Positions 29,188 through 36,352 of a DNA stretch of 64,000 nucleotides are shown piece after piece. The notes beneath the pieces are model-generated. The model was given only the letters and a program-made list of their open reading frames with translations, was not told where the DNA came from and did not search any database. How positions within the stretch are numbered: the first letter of the stretch is position 1; every line of letters begins with the position of its first letter. Origin of the DNA: Alphaproteobacteria bacterium (lineage in GTDB: Bacteria; Pseudomonadota; Alphaproteobacteria; CACIAM-22H2); the NCBI GenBank assembly GCA_017308135.1, contig JAFKFM010000008.1:744001-808000 (forward strand), written 5' to 3'. Made by a program: the position numbers and the translations under genes.

Positions 29188-29648
29188 CGCCGCGGCGTGT
29201 AGGTGAACGACCCGTCCGGGTTCATCGTCACGGTGCCGTTGGCCGGCGCGCCATCGACCGCGAAGCTCAGCGCATCGCCGTCGATATCCATGCCCGTCAC
29301 TTGGCCCGTGATCGAACCATCTTCCTGGCCCGCGAGCGTCGCGCCCGACGTCGTCGGCGCATCATTCGTCGGGTCGACGGTGATCGAGATCGAGCCAGTG
29401 GTCGTGCCACCGTTCCCGTCCGAGACGGTGTAGGTGAAGCTGTCGGTGCCGTTGAAGTTTGCGGCCGGCGTATAGCTATACGAACCGTCCGGGTTAACCG
29501 TGACAGTGCCATTCGTCGGCGCGCCGTTCGGCGCGAGGCCGAAGGTCAGCGCGTCGCCATCGACATCCGCACCAGCCAACTGGCCGGTGACCACCGTGTC
29601 TTCGTCGCCGTTCGCCGTGCCGCCCGAGGTCGTCGGCGCGTCGTTCAC
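29184..29648 (-). CDS. Out-of-frame fragment of the giant adhesin (two tandem-95 repeats)
   Basis: A 154-codon open stretch in a different frame from the coding sequence on both sides. It holds one complete 93-residue repeat and most of another, ending TYTPRR then stop. Its protein is nearly identical to the first two repeats of the downstream segment. Both of its ends are abrupt joins to the same sequence (GCGGCGGTGAACGACGCG on the minus strand), where 59 and 91 bp are missing relative to the 552-bp repeat period. It is not an independent gene: either the assembly has collapsed here or the adhesin gene is truly damaged. Confidence 0.7.
   Translation of the reverse strand: MNDAPTTSGGTANGDEDTVVTGQLAGADVDGDALTFGLAPNGAPTNGTVTVNPDGSYSYTPAANFNGTDSFTYTVSDGNGGTTTGSISITVDPTNDAPTTSGATLAGQEDGSITGQVTGMDIDGDALSFAVDGAPANGTVTMNPDGSFTYTPRR
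29188..29198 (-). other. Adhesin frame break 2 (91 bp short of the repeat period)
   Basis: Here the sequence that should continue through the second half of a repeat jumps to the start of the next, giving TYTPRR and a stop. The interval between equivalent landmarks (29614 and 29153) is 461 instead of 552 bp. Confidence 0.75.
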
Positions 29649-32600
29649 CGCCGCTGAAGCTGTCCGTGCCGTTGAAGTTCGGCGCGGGCGTGTAGCTGAA
29701 CGACCCGTCGGGATTCATCGTGACGGTGCCGTTGGACGGCGCACCATCGACCGCAAAGCTCAGCGCATCGCCATCGATGTCGAGGCCTGTGACCTGACCG
29801 GCGATCGAACCGTCTTCTTGGCCCGCGAGCGTCGCGCCCGAAGTGGTCGGTGCATCGTTCGCCGGATCAACGGTGATCGAGATCGAGCCAGTGGTCGTGC
29901 CACCGTTACCGTCGCTCACCGTATAGGTGAAGCTGTCGGTGCCGTTGAAGTTCGCGGCCGGCGTGTAGGTATAAGAACCGTCCGGGTTAACCGTGACCGT
30001 GCCGTGCTGCGGCGCGCCATTCTGCGCCAGACCGAAGGTCAGCGCATCGCCGTCCACATCGGTGGCCGCGAGTTGACCCGTGACAGTCGAATCTTCGTCA
30101 CCATTCGCCGTGCCGCCAGCGGTCGTCGGCGCGTCGTTGACGGCCGCGACGTTGACCGACACGGTGCCGGTGGTCGTGCCACCGTTCCCATCACTCACCA
30201 TATAGGTGAACGAGTCCGTGCCGTTGAAGTTCGGCGCGGGCGTGTAGCTGAACGACCCGTCCGGGTTCATCGTCACGGTGCCGTTGGCCGGCGCGCCATC
30301 GACCGCGAAGCTCAGCGCATCGCCATCGATATCGACGCCCGTCACTTGGCCCGCGATCGAGCCATCTTCTTGGCCCGCGAACGTCGCGCCCGAAGTGGTT
30401 GGCGCATCATTCGCCGGATCAACGGTGATCGAAATCGAACCGGTGGTGACGCCACCGTTCCCGTCCGAGACGGTGTAGGTGAAGCTGTCGGTGCCGTTGA
30501 AGTTCGCGGCCGGCGTATAGCTATACGAACCGTCCGGGTTCACCGTGACCGTGCCGTTCGTCGGCGCGCCGTTCGGCGCCAGACCGAAGGTCAGCGTGTC
30601 GCCGTCCACATCGGCGGCCGCGAGTTGACCCGTGACAGTCGAATCTTCGTCACCATTCGCCGTGCCGCCAGCGGTCGTCGGCGCGTCATTGACGGCCGCG
30701 ACATTGACCGAGACCGTGCCCGTCGTGGTGCCGCCGTTGCCATCGCTCACCGTATAGGTGAACGAGTCCGTGCCGTTGAAGTTCGGCGCGGGCGTGTAGC
30801 TGAACGACCCGTCCGAGTTCATCGTCACGGTGCCGTTGGCCGGCGCGCCATCGACCGCGAAGCTCAGCGCATCGCCATCAACATCGTGGCCGGTGACTTG
30901 ACCGGCGATCGAACCGTCTTCCTGGCCCGCGACCGTCGCCGACGACGCCGTCGGCGCATCGTTGACCGGGTTCACGCCGACTGTAATCGTGCCGAGCGTC
31001 GTACCGCCCTTGCCGTCGCTCACCTGATAAGTGAACGAGTCAGAGCCGTTGAAGTTCGCGGCGGGCGTGTAGGTGTAGCTGCCGTCCGGGTTAACCGTGA
31101 CCGTACCGTTGGCCGGACCGCCGGTGGGTGCCAGCCCGAAGGTCAGCGTGTCGCCGTCCGCATCGCTCGCGGCAAGCTGGCCGGTGATCGCGGTGTCTTC
31201 GTTGCCGGTGGCCGTGCCGCCCGATGTCGTCGGCGCATCGTTGACCGCCGCGACATTGATCGTGACCGTGCCGGTCGCCGTGCCGCCCTTGCCGTCGCTG
31301 ACGGTGTAGGTGAACGCGTCCGAGCCGTTGTAATTCGGCGCCGGCACGTAATTGAACGTGCCGTCCGGATTGAACGTGACCGTGCCGTGCGTGGGCGACC
31401 CGTTCGGCGTCAAACCGAAGGTCAACGTATCGCCGTCCACATCCGAAGCCTGCACGCGGCCGCCGATCGAGCCGTCTTCCTGCGCGCTATAGGTCGCGTT
31501 CGACGTGGTCGGCGCGTCGTTGACCGGCGACACGTTCACCGAGACCGTGCCGGTGGTGACGCCGCCATTGCCGTCGGACACGCGATAGGTGAACGAGTCC
31601 GTGCCGTTGAAATTCGCGTGCGGCACGTAGGTGTATGTGCCGTCGGGATTGACCGTCACCACGCCATGCGCGGGCATGCCGTTGGGCGCCAACGCGAAAC
31701 TCAGCGCGTCGCCATCCACATCCGTCGCCGTCAGGCGGCCGGTGACGTTGCTGTCTTCGGTTCCGGCCGTCGCACCGCCAACCGTGAGCGGCGCGTCGTT
31801 CACCGGCGCCACGTTCAACGTGACGGTCGCAGTGTCCGTGCCGCCCTTCCCGTCGCTGACCGTGTAGGTGAAGCTGTCCGTGCCGTTGTAATCGGCGGCC
31901 GGCGTGTAGGTATACGAACCGTCCGGATTGATCGTGACCGTGCCGTGCGCGGGCCCGCCGTTCTGCGCCAGCGCGAAGGTCAGCGCGTCGCCATTCGGAT
32001 CGGTCGCCGACAACTGGCCGGTGATCGCGTGATCTTCCGTGCCGCTACCCGTGCCGTTCGCGGCGTCGGGGGCCGCGTTGTAGCCGAGATTGCCCGTCGG
32101 CACGACTACGCCGTTGAGGAATTCGAGGAATTCGACATTGACCAGCGTGTCGGTGCCGTCCGCCGAACCGGGGCGCGCGTCGGTGACGACGAGTTCGCCC
32201 AGCGAATTGCGCGAGAACACGTAGTCGGTGATGTAGCTCGAATAGACCGACGTGTCGGTGCCGGCACCGCCGTCGATGCGGTCATTGCCCGCCCCGCCGA
32301 TGATTCGGTCGTTGCCGCCCATCTGCGCCGTGTCGGGCACCACGGCGGTCGTCGTGATCGCGCGGATCAGGAAGTCGGAACTGTCGTCGGTGATCGAACC
32401 CTGCGCCGTGGCGCCCGACGCGGTGACGTAAGGGCCCGCCCACATCACCAGCGTGTCGAACACCGCGTTGCCCGGCGGATCGATCGTGAAGCTGAAATCG
32501 CCCGACGTGCCGGTCGCGATGACGCGCCCTTCGGCGACGACGTTGCCGTCGTTGAGGATGCGCCAGAACGCCTGCTCGGATTTGTTGTAATCCGTGCTGG

Positions 32601-33900
32601 TCTGCGCGCTGTAGAACCAAGCGAGACTGACATTGGCCGAGGCGACGTCGCCCGGCAGCGCCACCGAAACGGTTTCGGAAACGCGGCTGACAGGATCGTA
32701 ACCCGTTTCGGCTTTGATCGACGGGCGCGAGGCCTGGTTGCCCGAAGCGCCCATACCGTCGTTGGTGAAACCGACATTCGACGCCGAACCGGCGCCGAGT
32801 TGCCCGTTCGCGCCGATATTCTGCGCGGTGACGTTGACGCCCGCCCAAGTCGACTGGCCGCCGCCGCCATAGCTGTTAGTGACGGTAATCGTGGCGCCTT
32901 CGTTGCCCGCACCGCCGAAGATCAAATCGTCGCCCGCACCGCCGATCAGCAGATCGTTGCCGCGCCCGCCGTCGATCGTGTCGTTGCCGTCGCCGCCGGA
33001 CAGCGTGTCGCGGCCCGAGCCGCCGAACAGATTGTCGTTGCCCGTACCGCCGAGGATGCTGTCGTTGCCGGCATTGCCCCACAGCACGTCGTCGCCGGCG
33101 CCGCCGTCGATCGTCACGTCGCCATAGCTGAAGCGCGTGCTGGTGAGATCGACGACGTCGTTGCCGTCGCCCGCATTGATCACCTCGACGTTGCGGATGC
33201 GCGCCCCTTCCGACGGCGTATCGCTATAGGGATCGTCGAGGAACAGCGCGTCGTTGGCCGAGGAAAGCAGGATCGTGTCGGTGCCAGCACCGCCGTCGAA
33301 CACGTCGTAGCTGCGCACGTTGCCGAGGATCGTCACGCGCTCGTTCGTGCCCGCAGCACCGGGGTCGCCGACATTCAGCGCCACCCAGCCGCCCGGCCAG
33401 GTCGAATCGACCGAGCCCATCAGCGTGTCGTTGCCGTCGCCGCCGAGGATCCAGTCCGAGCCCGTGCCGCCGGTCAGCGTGTCGTTGCCCGCACCGCCAT
33501 CGAGCTTGTCGTTGCCCGCTTCGCCGAACAGCTGATCGTTGCCCTTGCCGCCGGAAATCGTGTCGTTACCCGAACCGCCGCGGATCACGTCGTTGCCGTT
33601 GCCGCCGGTGATGACGTCGTTGCCGGTCGAGCCGGTCGGATTGGTGGAGACGACCGACGAGAACTGGAACGTCGACGCGAAATTATTCGGGTTGTTGAAG
33701 TAGCTGGAGCTGAAATTGGTCAGGCGCAGGCTGGTCGACGATCCGACGAAACTCAGCACCGTGTCGGCGCCGTCGCGATCGATCATCAGGCTCGACGAAG
33801 TCAGTCCGGATCCTTCGAAGCGCAAAATCGCGCCGCTCGTGAACCCGTCGATGACGAGGTCTTGCCCCAACCGGATCGTATAAATTTCGCCTTGGGCCAT
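29494..33900 (-). CDS. Giant RTX/tandem-95 repeat adhesin, N-terminal part (frame-interrupted)
   Basis: This is the start of the adhesin gene, 1,468 codons before the frame breaks. There is no classical signal peptide, as expected for a type I substrate. Residues 1-85 are non-repetitive (MAQGEIYTIRLGQDLVIDGF). Calcium-binding RTX nonapeptides follow in three clusters, near residues 90-167 (GGNGNDVIRGGSGNDTISGG), 263-337 and 527-545. Between them is a beta-rich domain of about 180 residues that I do not recognise. From residue about 608, tandem-95 repeats begin. The last codons (from SGGERRADD) are read out of frame. If the frame were continuous, the gene would run from 33900 to 18193, 15,708 bp and 5,236 codons in phase. 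As sequenced, the product would lack its secretion signal. The ATG at 33900 has only a weak GGA upstream. Confidence 0.85.
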   Translation of the reverse strand: MAQGEIYTIRLGQDLVIDGFTSGAILRFEGSGLTSSSLMIDRDGADTVLSFVGSSTSLRLTNFSSSYFNNPNNFASTFQFSSVVSTNPTGSTGNDVITGGNGNDVIRGGSGNDTISGGKGNDQLFGEAGNDKLDGGAGNDTLTGGTGSDWILGGDGNDTLMGSVDSTWPGGWVALNVGDPGAAGTNERVTILGNVRSYDVFDGGAGTDTILLSSANDALFLDDPYSDTPSEGARIRNVEVINAGDGNDVVDLTSTRFSYGDVTIDGGAGDDVLWGNAGNDSILGGTGNDNLFGGSGRDTLSGGDGNDTIDGGRGNDLLIGGAGDDLIFGGAGNEGATITVTNSYGGGGQSTWAGVNVTAQNIGANGQLGAGSASNVGFTNDGMGASGNQASRPSIKAETGYDPVSRVSETVSVALPGDVASANVSLAWFYSAQTSTDYNKSEQAFWRILNDGNVVAEGRVIATGTSGDFSFTIDPPGNAVFDTLVMWAGPYVTASGATAQGSITDDSSDFLIRAITTTAVVPDTAQMGGNDRIIGGAGNDRIDGGAGTDTSVYSSYITDYVFSRNSLGELVVTDARPGSADGTDTLVNVEFLEFLNGVVVPTGNLGYNAAPDAANGTGSGTEDHAITGQLSATDPNGDALTFALAQNGGPAHGTVTINPDGSYTYTPAADYNGTDSFTYTVSDGKGGTDTATVTLNVAPVNDAPLTVGGATAGTEDSNVTGRLTATDVDGDALSFALAPNGMPAHGVVTVNPDGTYTYVPHANFNGTDSFTYRVSDGNGGVTTGTVSVNVSPVNDAPTTSNATYSAQEDGSIGGRVQASDVDGDTLTFGLTPNGSPTHGTVTFNPDGTFNYVPAPNYNGSDAFTYTVSDGKGGTATGTVTINVAAVNDAPTTSGGTATGNEDTAITGQLAASDADGDTLTFGLAPTGGPANGTVTVNPDGSYTYTPAANFNGSDSFTYQVSDGKGGTTLGTITVGVNPVNDAPTASSATVAGQEDGSIAGQVTGHDVDGDALSFAVDGAPANGTVTMNSDGSFSYTPAPNFNGTDSFTYTVSDGNGGTTTGTVSVNVAAVNDAPTTAGGTANGDEDSTVTGQLAAADVDGDTLTFGLAPNGAPTNGTVTVNPDGSYSYTPAANFNGTDSFTYTVSDGNGGVTTGSISITVDPANDAPTTSGATFAGQEDGSIAGQVTGVDIDGDALSFAVDGAPANGTVTMNPDGSFSYTPAPNFNGTDSFTYMVSDGNGGTTTGTVSVNVAAVNDAPTTAGGTANGDEDSTVTGQLAATDVDGDALTFGLAQNGAPQHGTVTVNPDGSYTYTPAANFNGTDSFTYTVSDGNGGTTTGSISITVDPANDAPTTSGATLAGQEDGSIAGQVTGLDIDGDALSFAVDGAPSNGTVTMNPDGSFSYTPAPNFNGTDSFSGGERRADDLGRHGERRRRHGGHRPVGWCGCRWRRADLRPRAERRADEWHCHG
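29650..29660 (-). other. Adhesin frame break 1 (59 bp short of the repeat period)
   Basis: The codons NGTDSF run directly into GCGGCGGTGAACGAC, skipping the TYTVSDGNGG to VNV segment present in neighbouring copies. The landmark interval (30107 to 29614) is 493 instead of 552 bp. The downstream 190 bp are nearly identical to those before break 2. Confidence 0.75.
32165..33630 (-). repeat. RTX calcium-binding nonapeptide clusters
   Basis: Three blocks of glycine/aspartate nonapeptides (GGxGxDxLx) lie within the first 550 codons of the adhesin gene, at about 33400-33630, 32890-33110 and 32265-32320. Examples are GGAGNDTLTGG and GGSGRDTLSGGDGNDTIDGG. In RTX proteins such repeats bind calcium and fold outside the cell. 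Their position at the N-terminal end, with the secretion signal about 4,600 residues away, is unusual. Confidence 0.85.
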
Positions 33901-34165
33901 TTTTTTCCGCGCTTCCGTTCGTTGGCGTTGCCGCCCCGAAGTTTTTGTCGTTGCCCGCCCCTTGGAACCGCCCCCGGCCAGCCGCCAAATTGCGGGTGTG
34001 GCCCTTCGGTCCCAACTGCCCAGATTCCGACCTCGCTACATTATTAGCGCTGCCTGAAGGGGTCAATATAAGACTATCAAATGGTCTTGGATTGTTTAGG
34101 TCGATAGTGAATCATTAAAAAACAGATACTTAACCTACACGCACTGGTTATTGACCTACTAATCA

Positions 34166-34203
34166 AATCGGATATCGAGATTCTGACACCTCGATACCCG
34201 ATT
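34166..34203. promoter_or_regulatory. 14-bp inverted repeat in the adhesin upstream region
   Basis: AATCGGATATCGAG (34166-34179) and CTCGATACCCGATT (34190-34203) are complementary at 13 of 14 positions around a 10-base spacer. No T-run follows on either strand, so an operator or RNA hairpin is more likely than a terminator. It lies about 270 bp upstream of the adhesin ATG. Confidence 0.5.
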
Positions 34204-34426
34204 ATGCCTATAAATTAAGCATATCTTGAATTTTGATATTCGTATTTTTATTCAATATGTTATAGATCATTTCACAACTCACCTCTTAGCCGCTATTTCG
34301 ACAATTTTTGCGGCGATTTTGGACTTTCACGCCACGTCGCACGGCTGCGGCAAATTATCCCGCTCCTCGCCCTCTCTCCCGGCCTGGAGTCGAAAGCCGC
34401 CCATTTCCGCAAAATTCTTCCCGATG

Positions 34427-34440
34427 TTGACCTGCATCAA
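34427..34440 (+). promoter_or_regulatory. FNR/FixK-type box
   Basis: TTGACCTGCATCAA matches the Crp/Fnr consensus TTGA-N6-TCAA exactly in both half-sites. It ends 72 bp before the ATG of the small membrane-protein gene, a distance suitable for activation from about -41. Oxygen control is inferred. Confidence 0.6.
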
Positions 34441-34512
34441 TGTGCCGCGAGGCCGATCGCCGCATTTTGTCGCCGAGGCTCGAAGTCGAGCCGTCTCAAG
34501 GGGAGAGACAAA

Positions 34513-34686
34513 ATGGACACCGCCGAACTCGTCTATCTGTGCTTCGCGATCGCCGCCTTCGTGACCTTCGCGGTCACGCTGTTCTTCGTCACGCGCGAAG
34601 ACGCCGCGCGCCGCGACGGCCAGTTCGTAAAGGACGCCGATCCGGTGAACGAGAACGCCGTGCCGACGATCCGTCACGCGGCCTAG
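34513..34686 (+). CDS. Small single-helix membrane protein
   Basis: A 57-residue protein. Residues 5-27 (ELVYLCFAIAAFVTFAVTLFF) form one membrane helix, followed by a charged tail (VTREDAARRDGQF...). A strong GGGGAGAG ribosome-binding site precedes the ATG, and codon use matches real genes of the window. I do not recognise the family. The FNR-type box upstream suggests expression at low oxygen, where many tiny membrane proteins assist respiratory complexes; that is only a suggestion. The next gene is convergent and starts its 3' end 4 bp later. Confidence 0.65.
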   Translation: MDTAELVYLCFAIAAFVTFAVTLFFVTREDAARRDGQFVKDADPVNENAVPTIRHAA

Positions 34687-34689
34687 TTT

Positions 34690-36300
34690 TCAACGGTGCG
34701 CGCCGAACGCGTCGGCGCGCACCGGCCGTAGCGGAAAGCGATAGCTGGGCGGTTCGTCCGCCCCGATCGCCGCCTGGACCGCCGGATGACAAGTCCGGCC
34801 CTGGCAAAATCCCATCCCGGCCCGCGTCGCGAGCTTCGCCTCGCGCGGGCCCGACAAACCCATCGCCGCGGCGCGCGAAATCTCGCCGCGCGTCACCGCT
34901 TCGCAGCGGCAGACGATCGACGCCGCATCGCCCGCCGGCATATCGGCACGCGCCCAATTTCCAAGTACCCGCGCAGCGTGCATAAACTTCTCCCGCCTTT
35001 CGCGCGCGGCCGACGCCGCGCGGGCAAGCTCCGTGCTGGGAATGCGGCCCTCGGCTTCGATGATCGCGGCGGCCGTAATCACGCCATCGCACAACGCCAC
35101 CTCGACGCCGCCAATGCCGCGCGTTTCGCCGATCGCGTAAATCCCGCTTTGCGACGTCGCCCCTTGCGCATCGACCCGCGCATGCCAACCGCCGAGCAGC
35201 GGATCATGCGCGAGCGCCGCACCTGCTTGCGCGGCGAGTTCGATATTGGGCCGCAAGCCCAAGCTCGTCCCGACGACGGCCACGTCGAAGCGCCGGCCGC
35301 CGCTGGCCGACACGCGCAACGCCTCGCCATTGCGCTCGATGCGCTCGATCCGGGAACCCCGCAAAATCGGCACGCGTGCCGCGCGCAATTTCCATTCGTA
35401 TTTCAGCGCTTGGCGGAACAGGCCGGGGGCCGTCGATAGCGCCTTTAAAACGTCGATGGAAGGCCACGGCGCGGCATCGACGACCGCAACGGGCCGAACG
35501 CCGGACACAACCAGATCATGCGCGACGACGTAAAGCAGCGGCCCCGCGCCCGCGAGCAAGACGGGCCCGTCCGGGATCACGCCGTCTGCTTTGGCGAGGA
35601 TCTGCAAGGCGCCGAGATTGACCACGCCGGGCAGCGTCCAGCCCGGAATGGGGTTCGGCACTTCCAACGCGCCCGCCGCAATCACCAGATGGCGCGCACG
35701 CGAAATCGTCCCGCGCCCGTCGCGGTCGGCAAGCATCAGCGCGCCATCGGCGCCGCGACCCAACACTTCGTAGCCGGCCCGATGGTCGATGCGATCCTTC
35801 GTGGCGGTCAACCGCGATCGCAGCCAAGCGCCGCCGCCCTGCTCGGCATCGAAACGTTTGCGCCAGATCTGCCCGCCCGCCGCCGCATTGTCGTCGATCA
35901 GCGTGACGCGCAAGCCTTCGGCGGCCAGCGCCAACGCGCAAGCCCCGCCCGCCGGCCCCGCGCCGACGACGGCCACTTCCGCGTCGATTTCAACCGGGGT
36001 TTGTATCGGCCGCGCCGGTGCGCGCGCCGCTGCGGTCGAGATTTTCATGCCCGGCGCCACCGATACCCGGCACGCGCGCGCGTCGGGCACGCCGTCGATC
36101 GTGCAGGCGCATTGAAAGCACGATCCCATCATGCAGGCGGGCCCGCGCGCTGCACCCTTGGGATCGGCGCCGAACGCGGCGATTCCGGCGGCGAGCATCG
36201 CGGCGGCGGCACTCTCCCCCGTCCGGGCGGGGATGCGCGCACCATCGACCTCGATTTCGAGATCGGCGGAATCGTGACGGCGGCGGAAGGGCTTGGACAT
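34690..36300 (-). CDS. Ferredoxin-fused FAD oxidoreductase, HcnB/OoxA-like alpha subunit
   Basis: A 536-residue protein. Residues 15-85 form a 2Fe-2S ferredoxin-like domain with C56, C61, C64 and C77, as in HcnA. An FAD/NAD-binding domain starts with VAVVGAGPAGGACALALA near residue 109 and includes a second Rossmann motif (VLLAGAGPLL). The C-terminal 90 residues hold a BFD-like 2Fe-2S site (VCRCEAVTRGEI and GFCQGRTC). HcnAB, opine oxidase and D-hydroxyproline dehydrogenase complexes have this make-up, often with separate ferredoxin subunits. Its partner is probably the DAO-type flavoprotein encoded divergently 52 bp away. The amine or amino-acid substrate is unknown. Confidence 0.85.
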   Translation of the reverse strand: MSKPFRRRHDSADLEIEVDGARIPARTGESAAAAMLAAGIAAFGADPKGAARGPACMMGSCFQCACTIDGVPDARACRVSVAPGMKISTAAARAPARPIQTPVEIDAEVAVVGAGPAGGACALALAAEGLRVTLIDDNAAAGGQIWRKRFDAEQGGGAWLRSRLTATKDRIDHRAGYEVLGRGADGALMLADRDGRGTISRARHLVIAAGALEVPNPIPGWTLPGVVNLGALQILAKADGVIPDGPVLLAGAGPLLYVVAHDLVVSGVRPVAVVDAAPWPSIDVLKALSTAPGLFRQALKYEWKLRAARVPILRGSRIERIERNGEALRVSASGGRRFDVAVVGTSLGLRPNIELAAQAGAALAHDPLLGGWHARVDAQGATSQSGIYAIGETRGIGGVEVALCDGVITAAAIIEAEGRIPSTELARAASAARERREKFMHAARVLGNWARADMPAGDAASIVCRCEAVTRGEISRAAAMGLSGPREAKLATRAGMGFCQGRTCHPAVQAAIGADEPPSYRFPLRPVRADAFGAHR

Positions 36301-36352
36301 CGGAAGCGGAACCTGTCACGGATTCCGGGTCGCCGCCAACACGTACGAGAAC

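Larger units (their letters stand above)
18560..32080 (-). repeat. Array of about 46 tandem-95 (Ig/cadherin-like) protein repeats
   Basis: I count about 46 repeat starts by the NDAP-like motif, each 85-100 codons. Between about 28.0 and 30.7 kb two repeat subtypes alternate: one with GGTANGDEDT and LTFGLAPNGAPTNG, the other with GATLAGQEDGSIAGQ and LSFAVDGAPANG. They form a higher-order DNA repeat: the same landmark (gccgtgccgc-like) recurs at 28049 and 28601, and at 30107 and 30659, each 552 bp apart. The corresponding intervals 30107-29614 and 29614-29153 are only 493 and 461 bp. Repeats toward the C-terminal end (18.6-24 kb) are much more varied. Confidence 0.85.
33901..34512. other. 612-bp intergenic region with an AT-rich core
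   Basis: No gene is seen here. From about 34040 to 34330 the sequence is strikingly AT-rich compared with the rest of the window, with runs such as TATAAATTAAGCATA and ATTTTTATTCAATATG. It must carry the promoter of the giant adhesin gene (leftward) and of the small membrane-protein gene (rightward). An imperfect inverted repeat and an FNR-type box within it are listed separately. Confidence 0.6.

Noticed and set aside
18208..29202. An open frame of 3,664 codons on the plus strand, opposite the adhesin C-terminal part, and a similar one at 29500-34047.
   Set aside because: The translations are Arg/Val-rich with no domain or secretion feature. They arise because the repeated GC-rich codons of the real gene lack antisense stops.
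18560..32080. Regular DNA repeats that could suggest a CRISPR array or minisatellite.
   Set aside because: The period is about 270-285 bp, follows codon phase and encodes protein domains; there are no unique spacers between short repeats.
34151..34166. TTGA-N8-TCAA in the AT-rich island, resembling an FNR site.
   Set aside because: The spacer is 8 instead of 6 bases.
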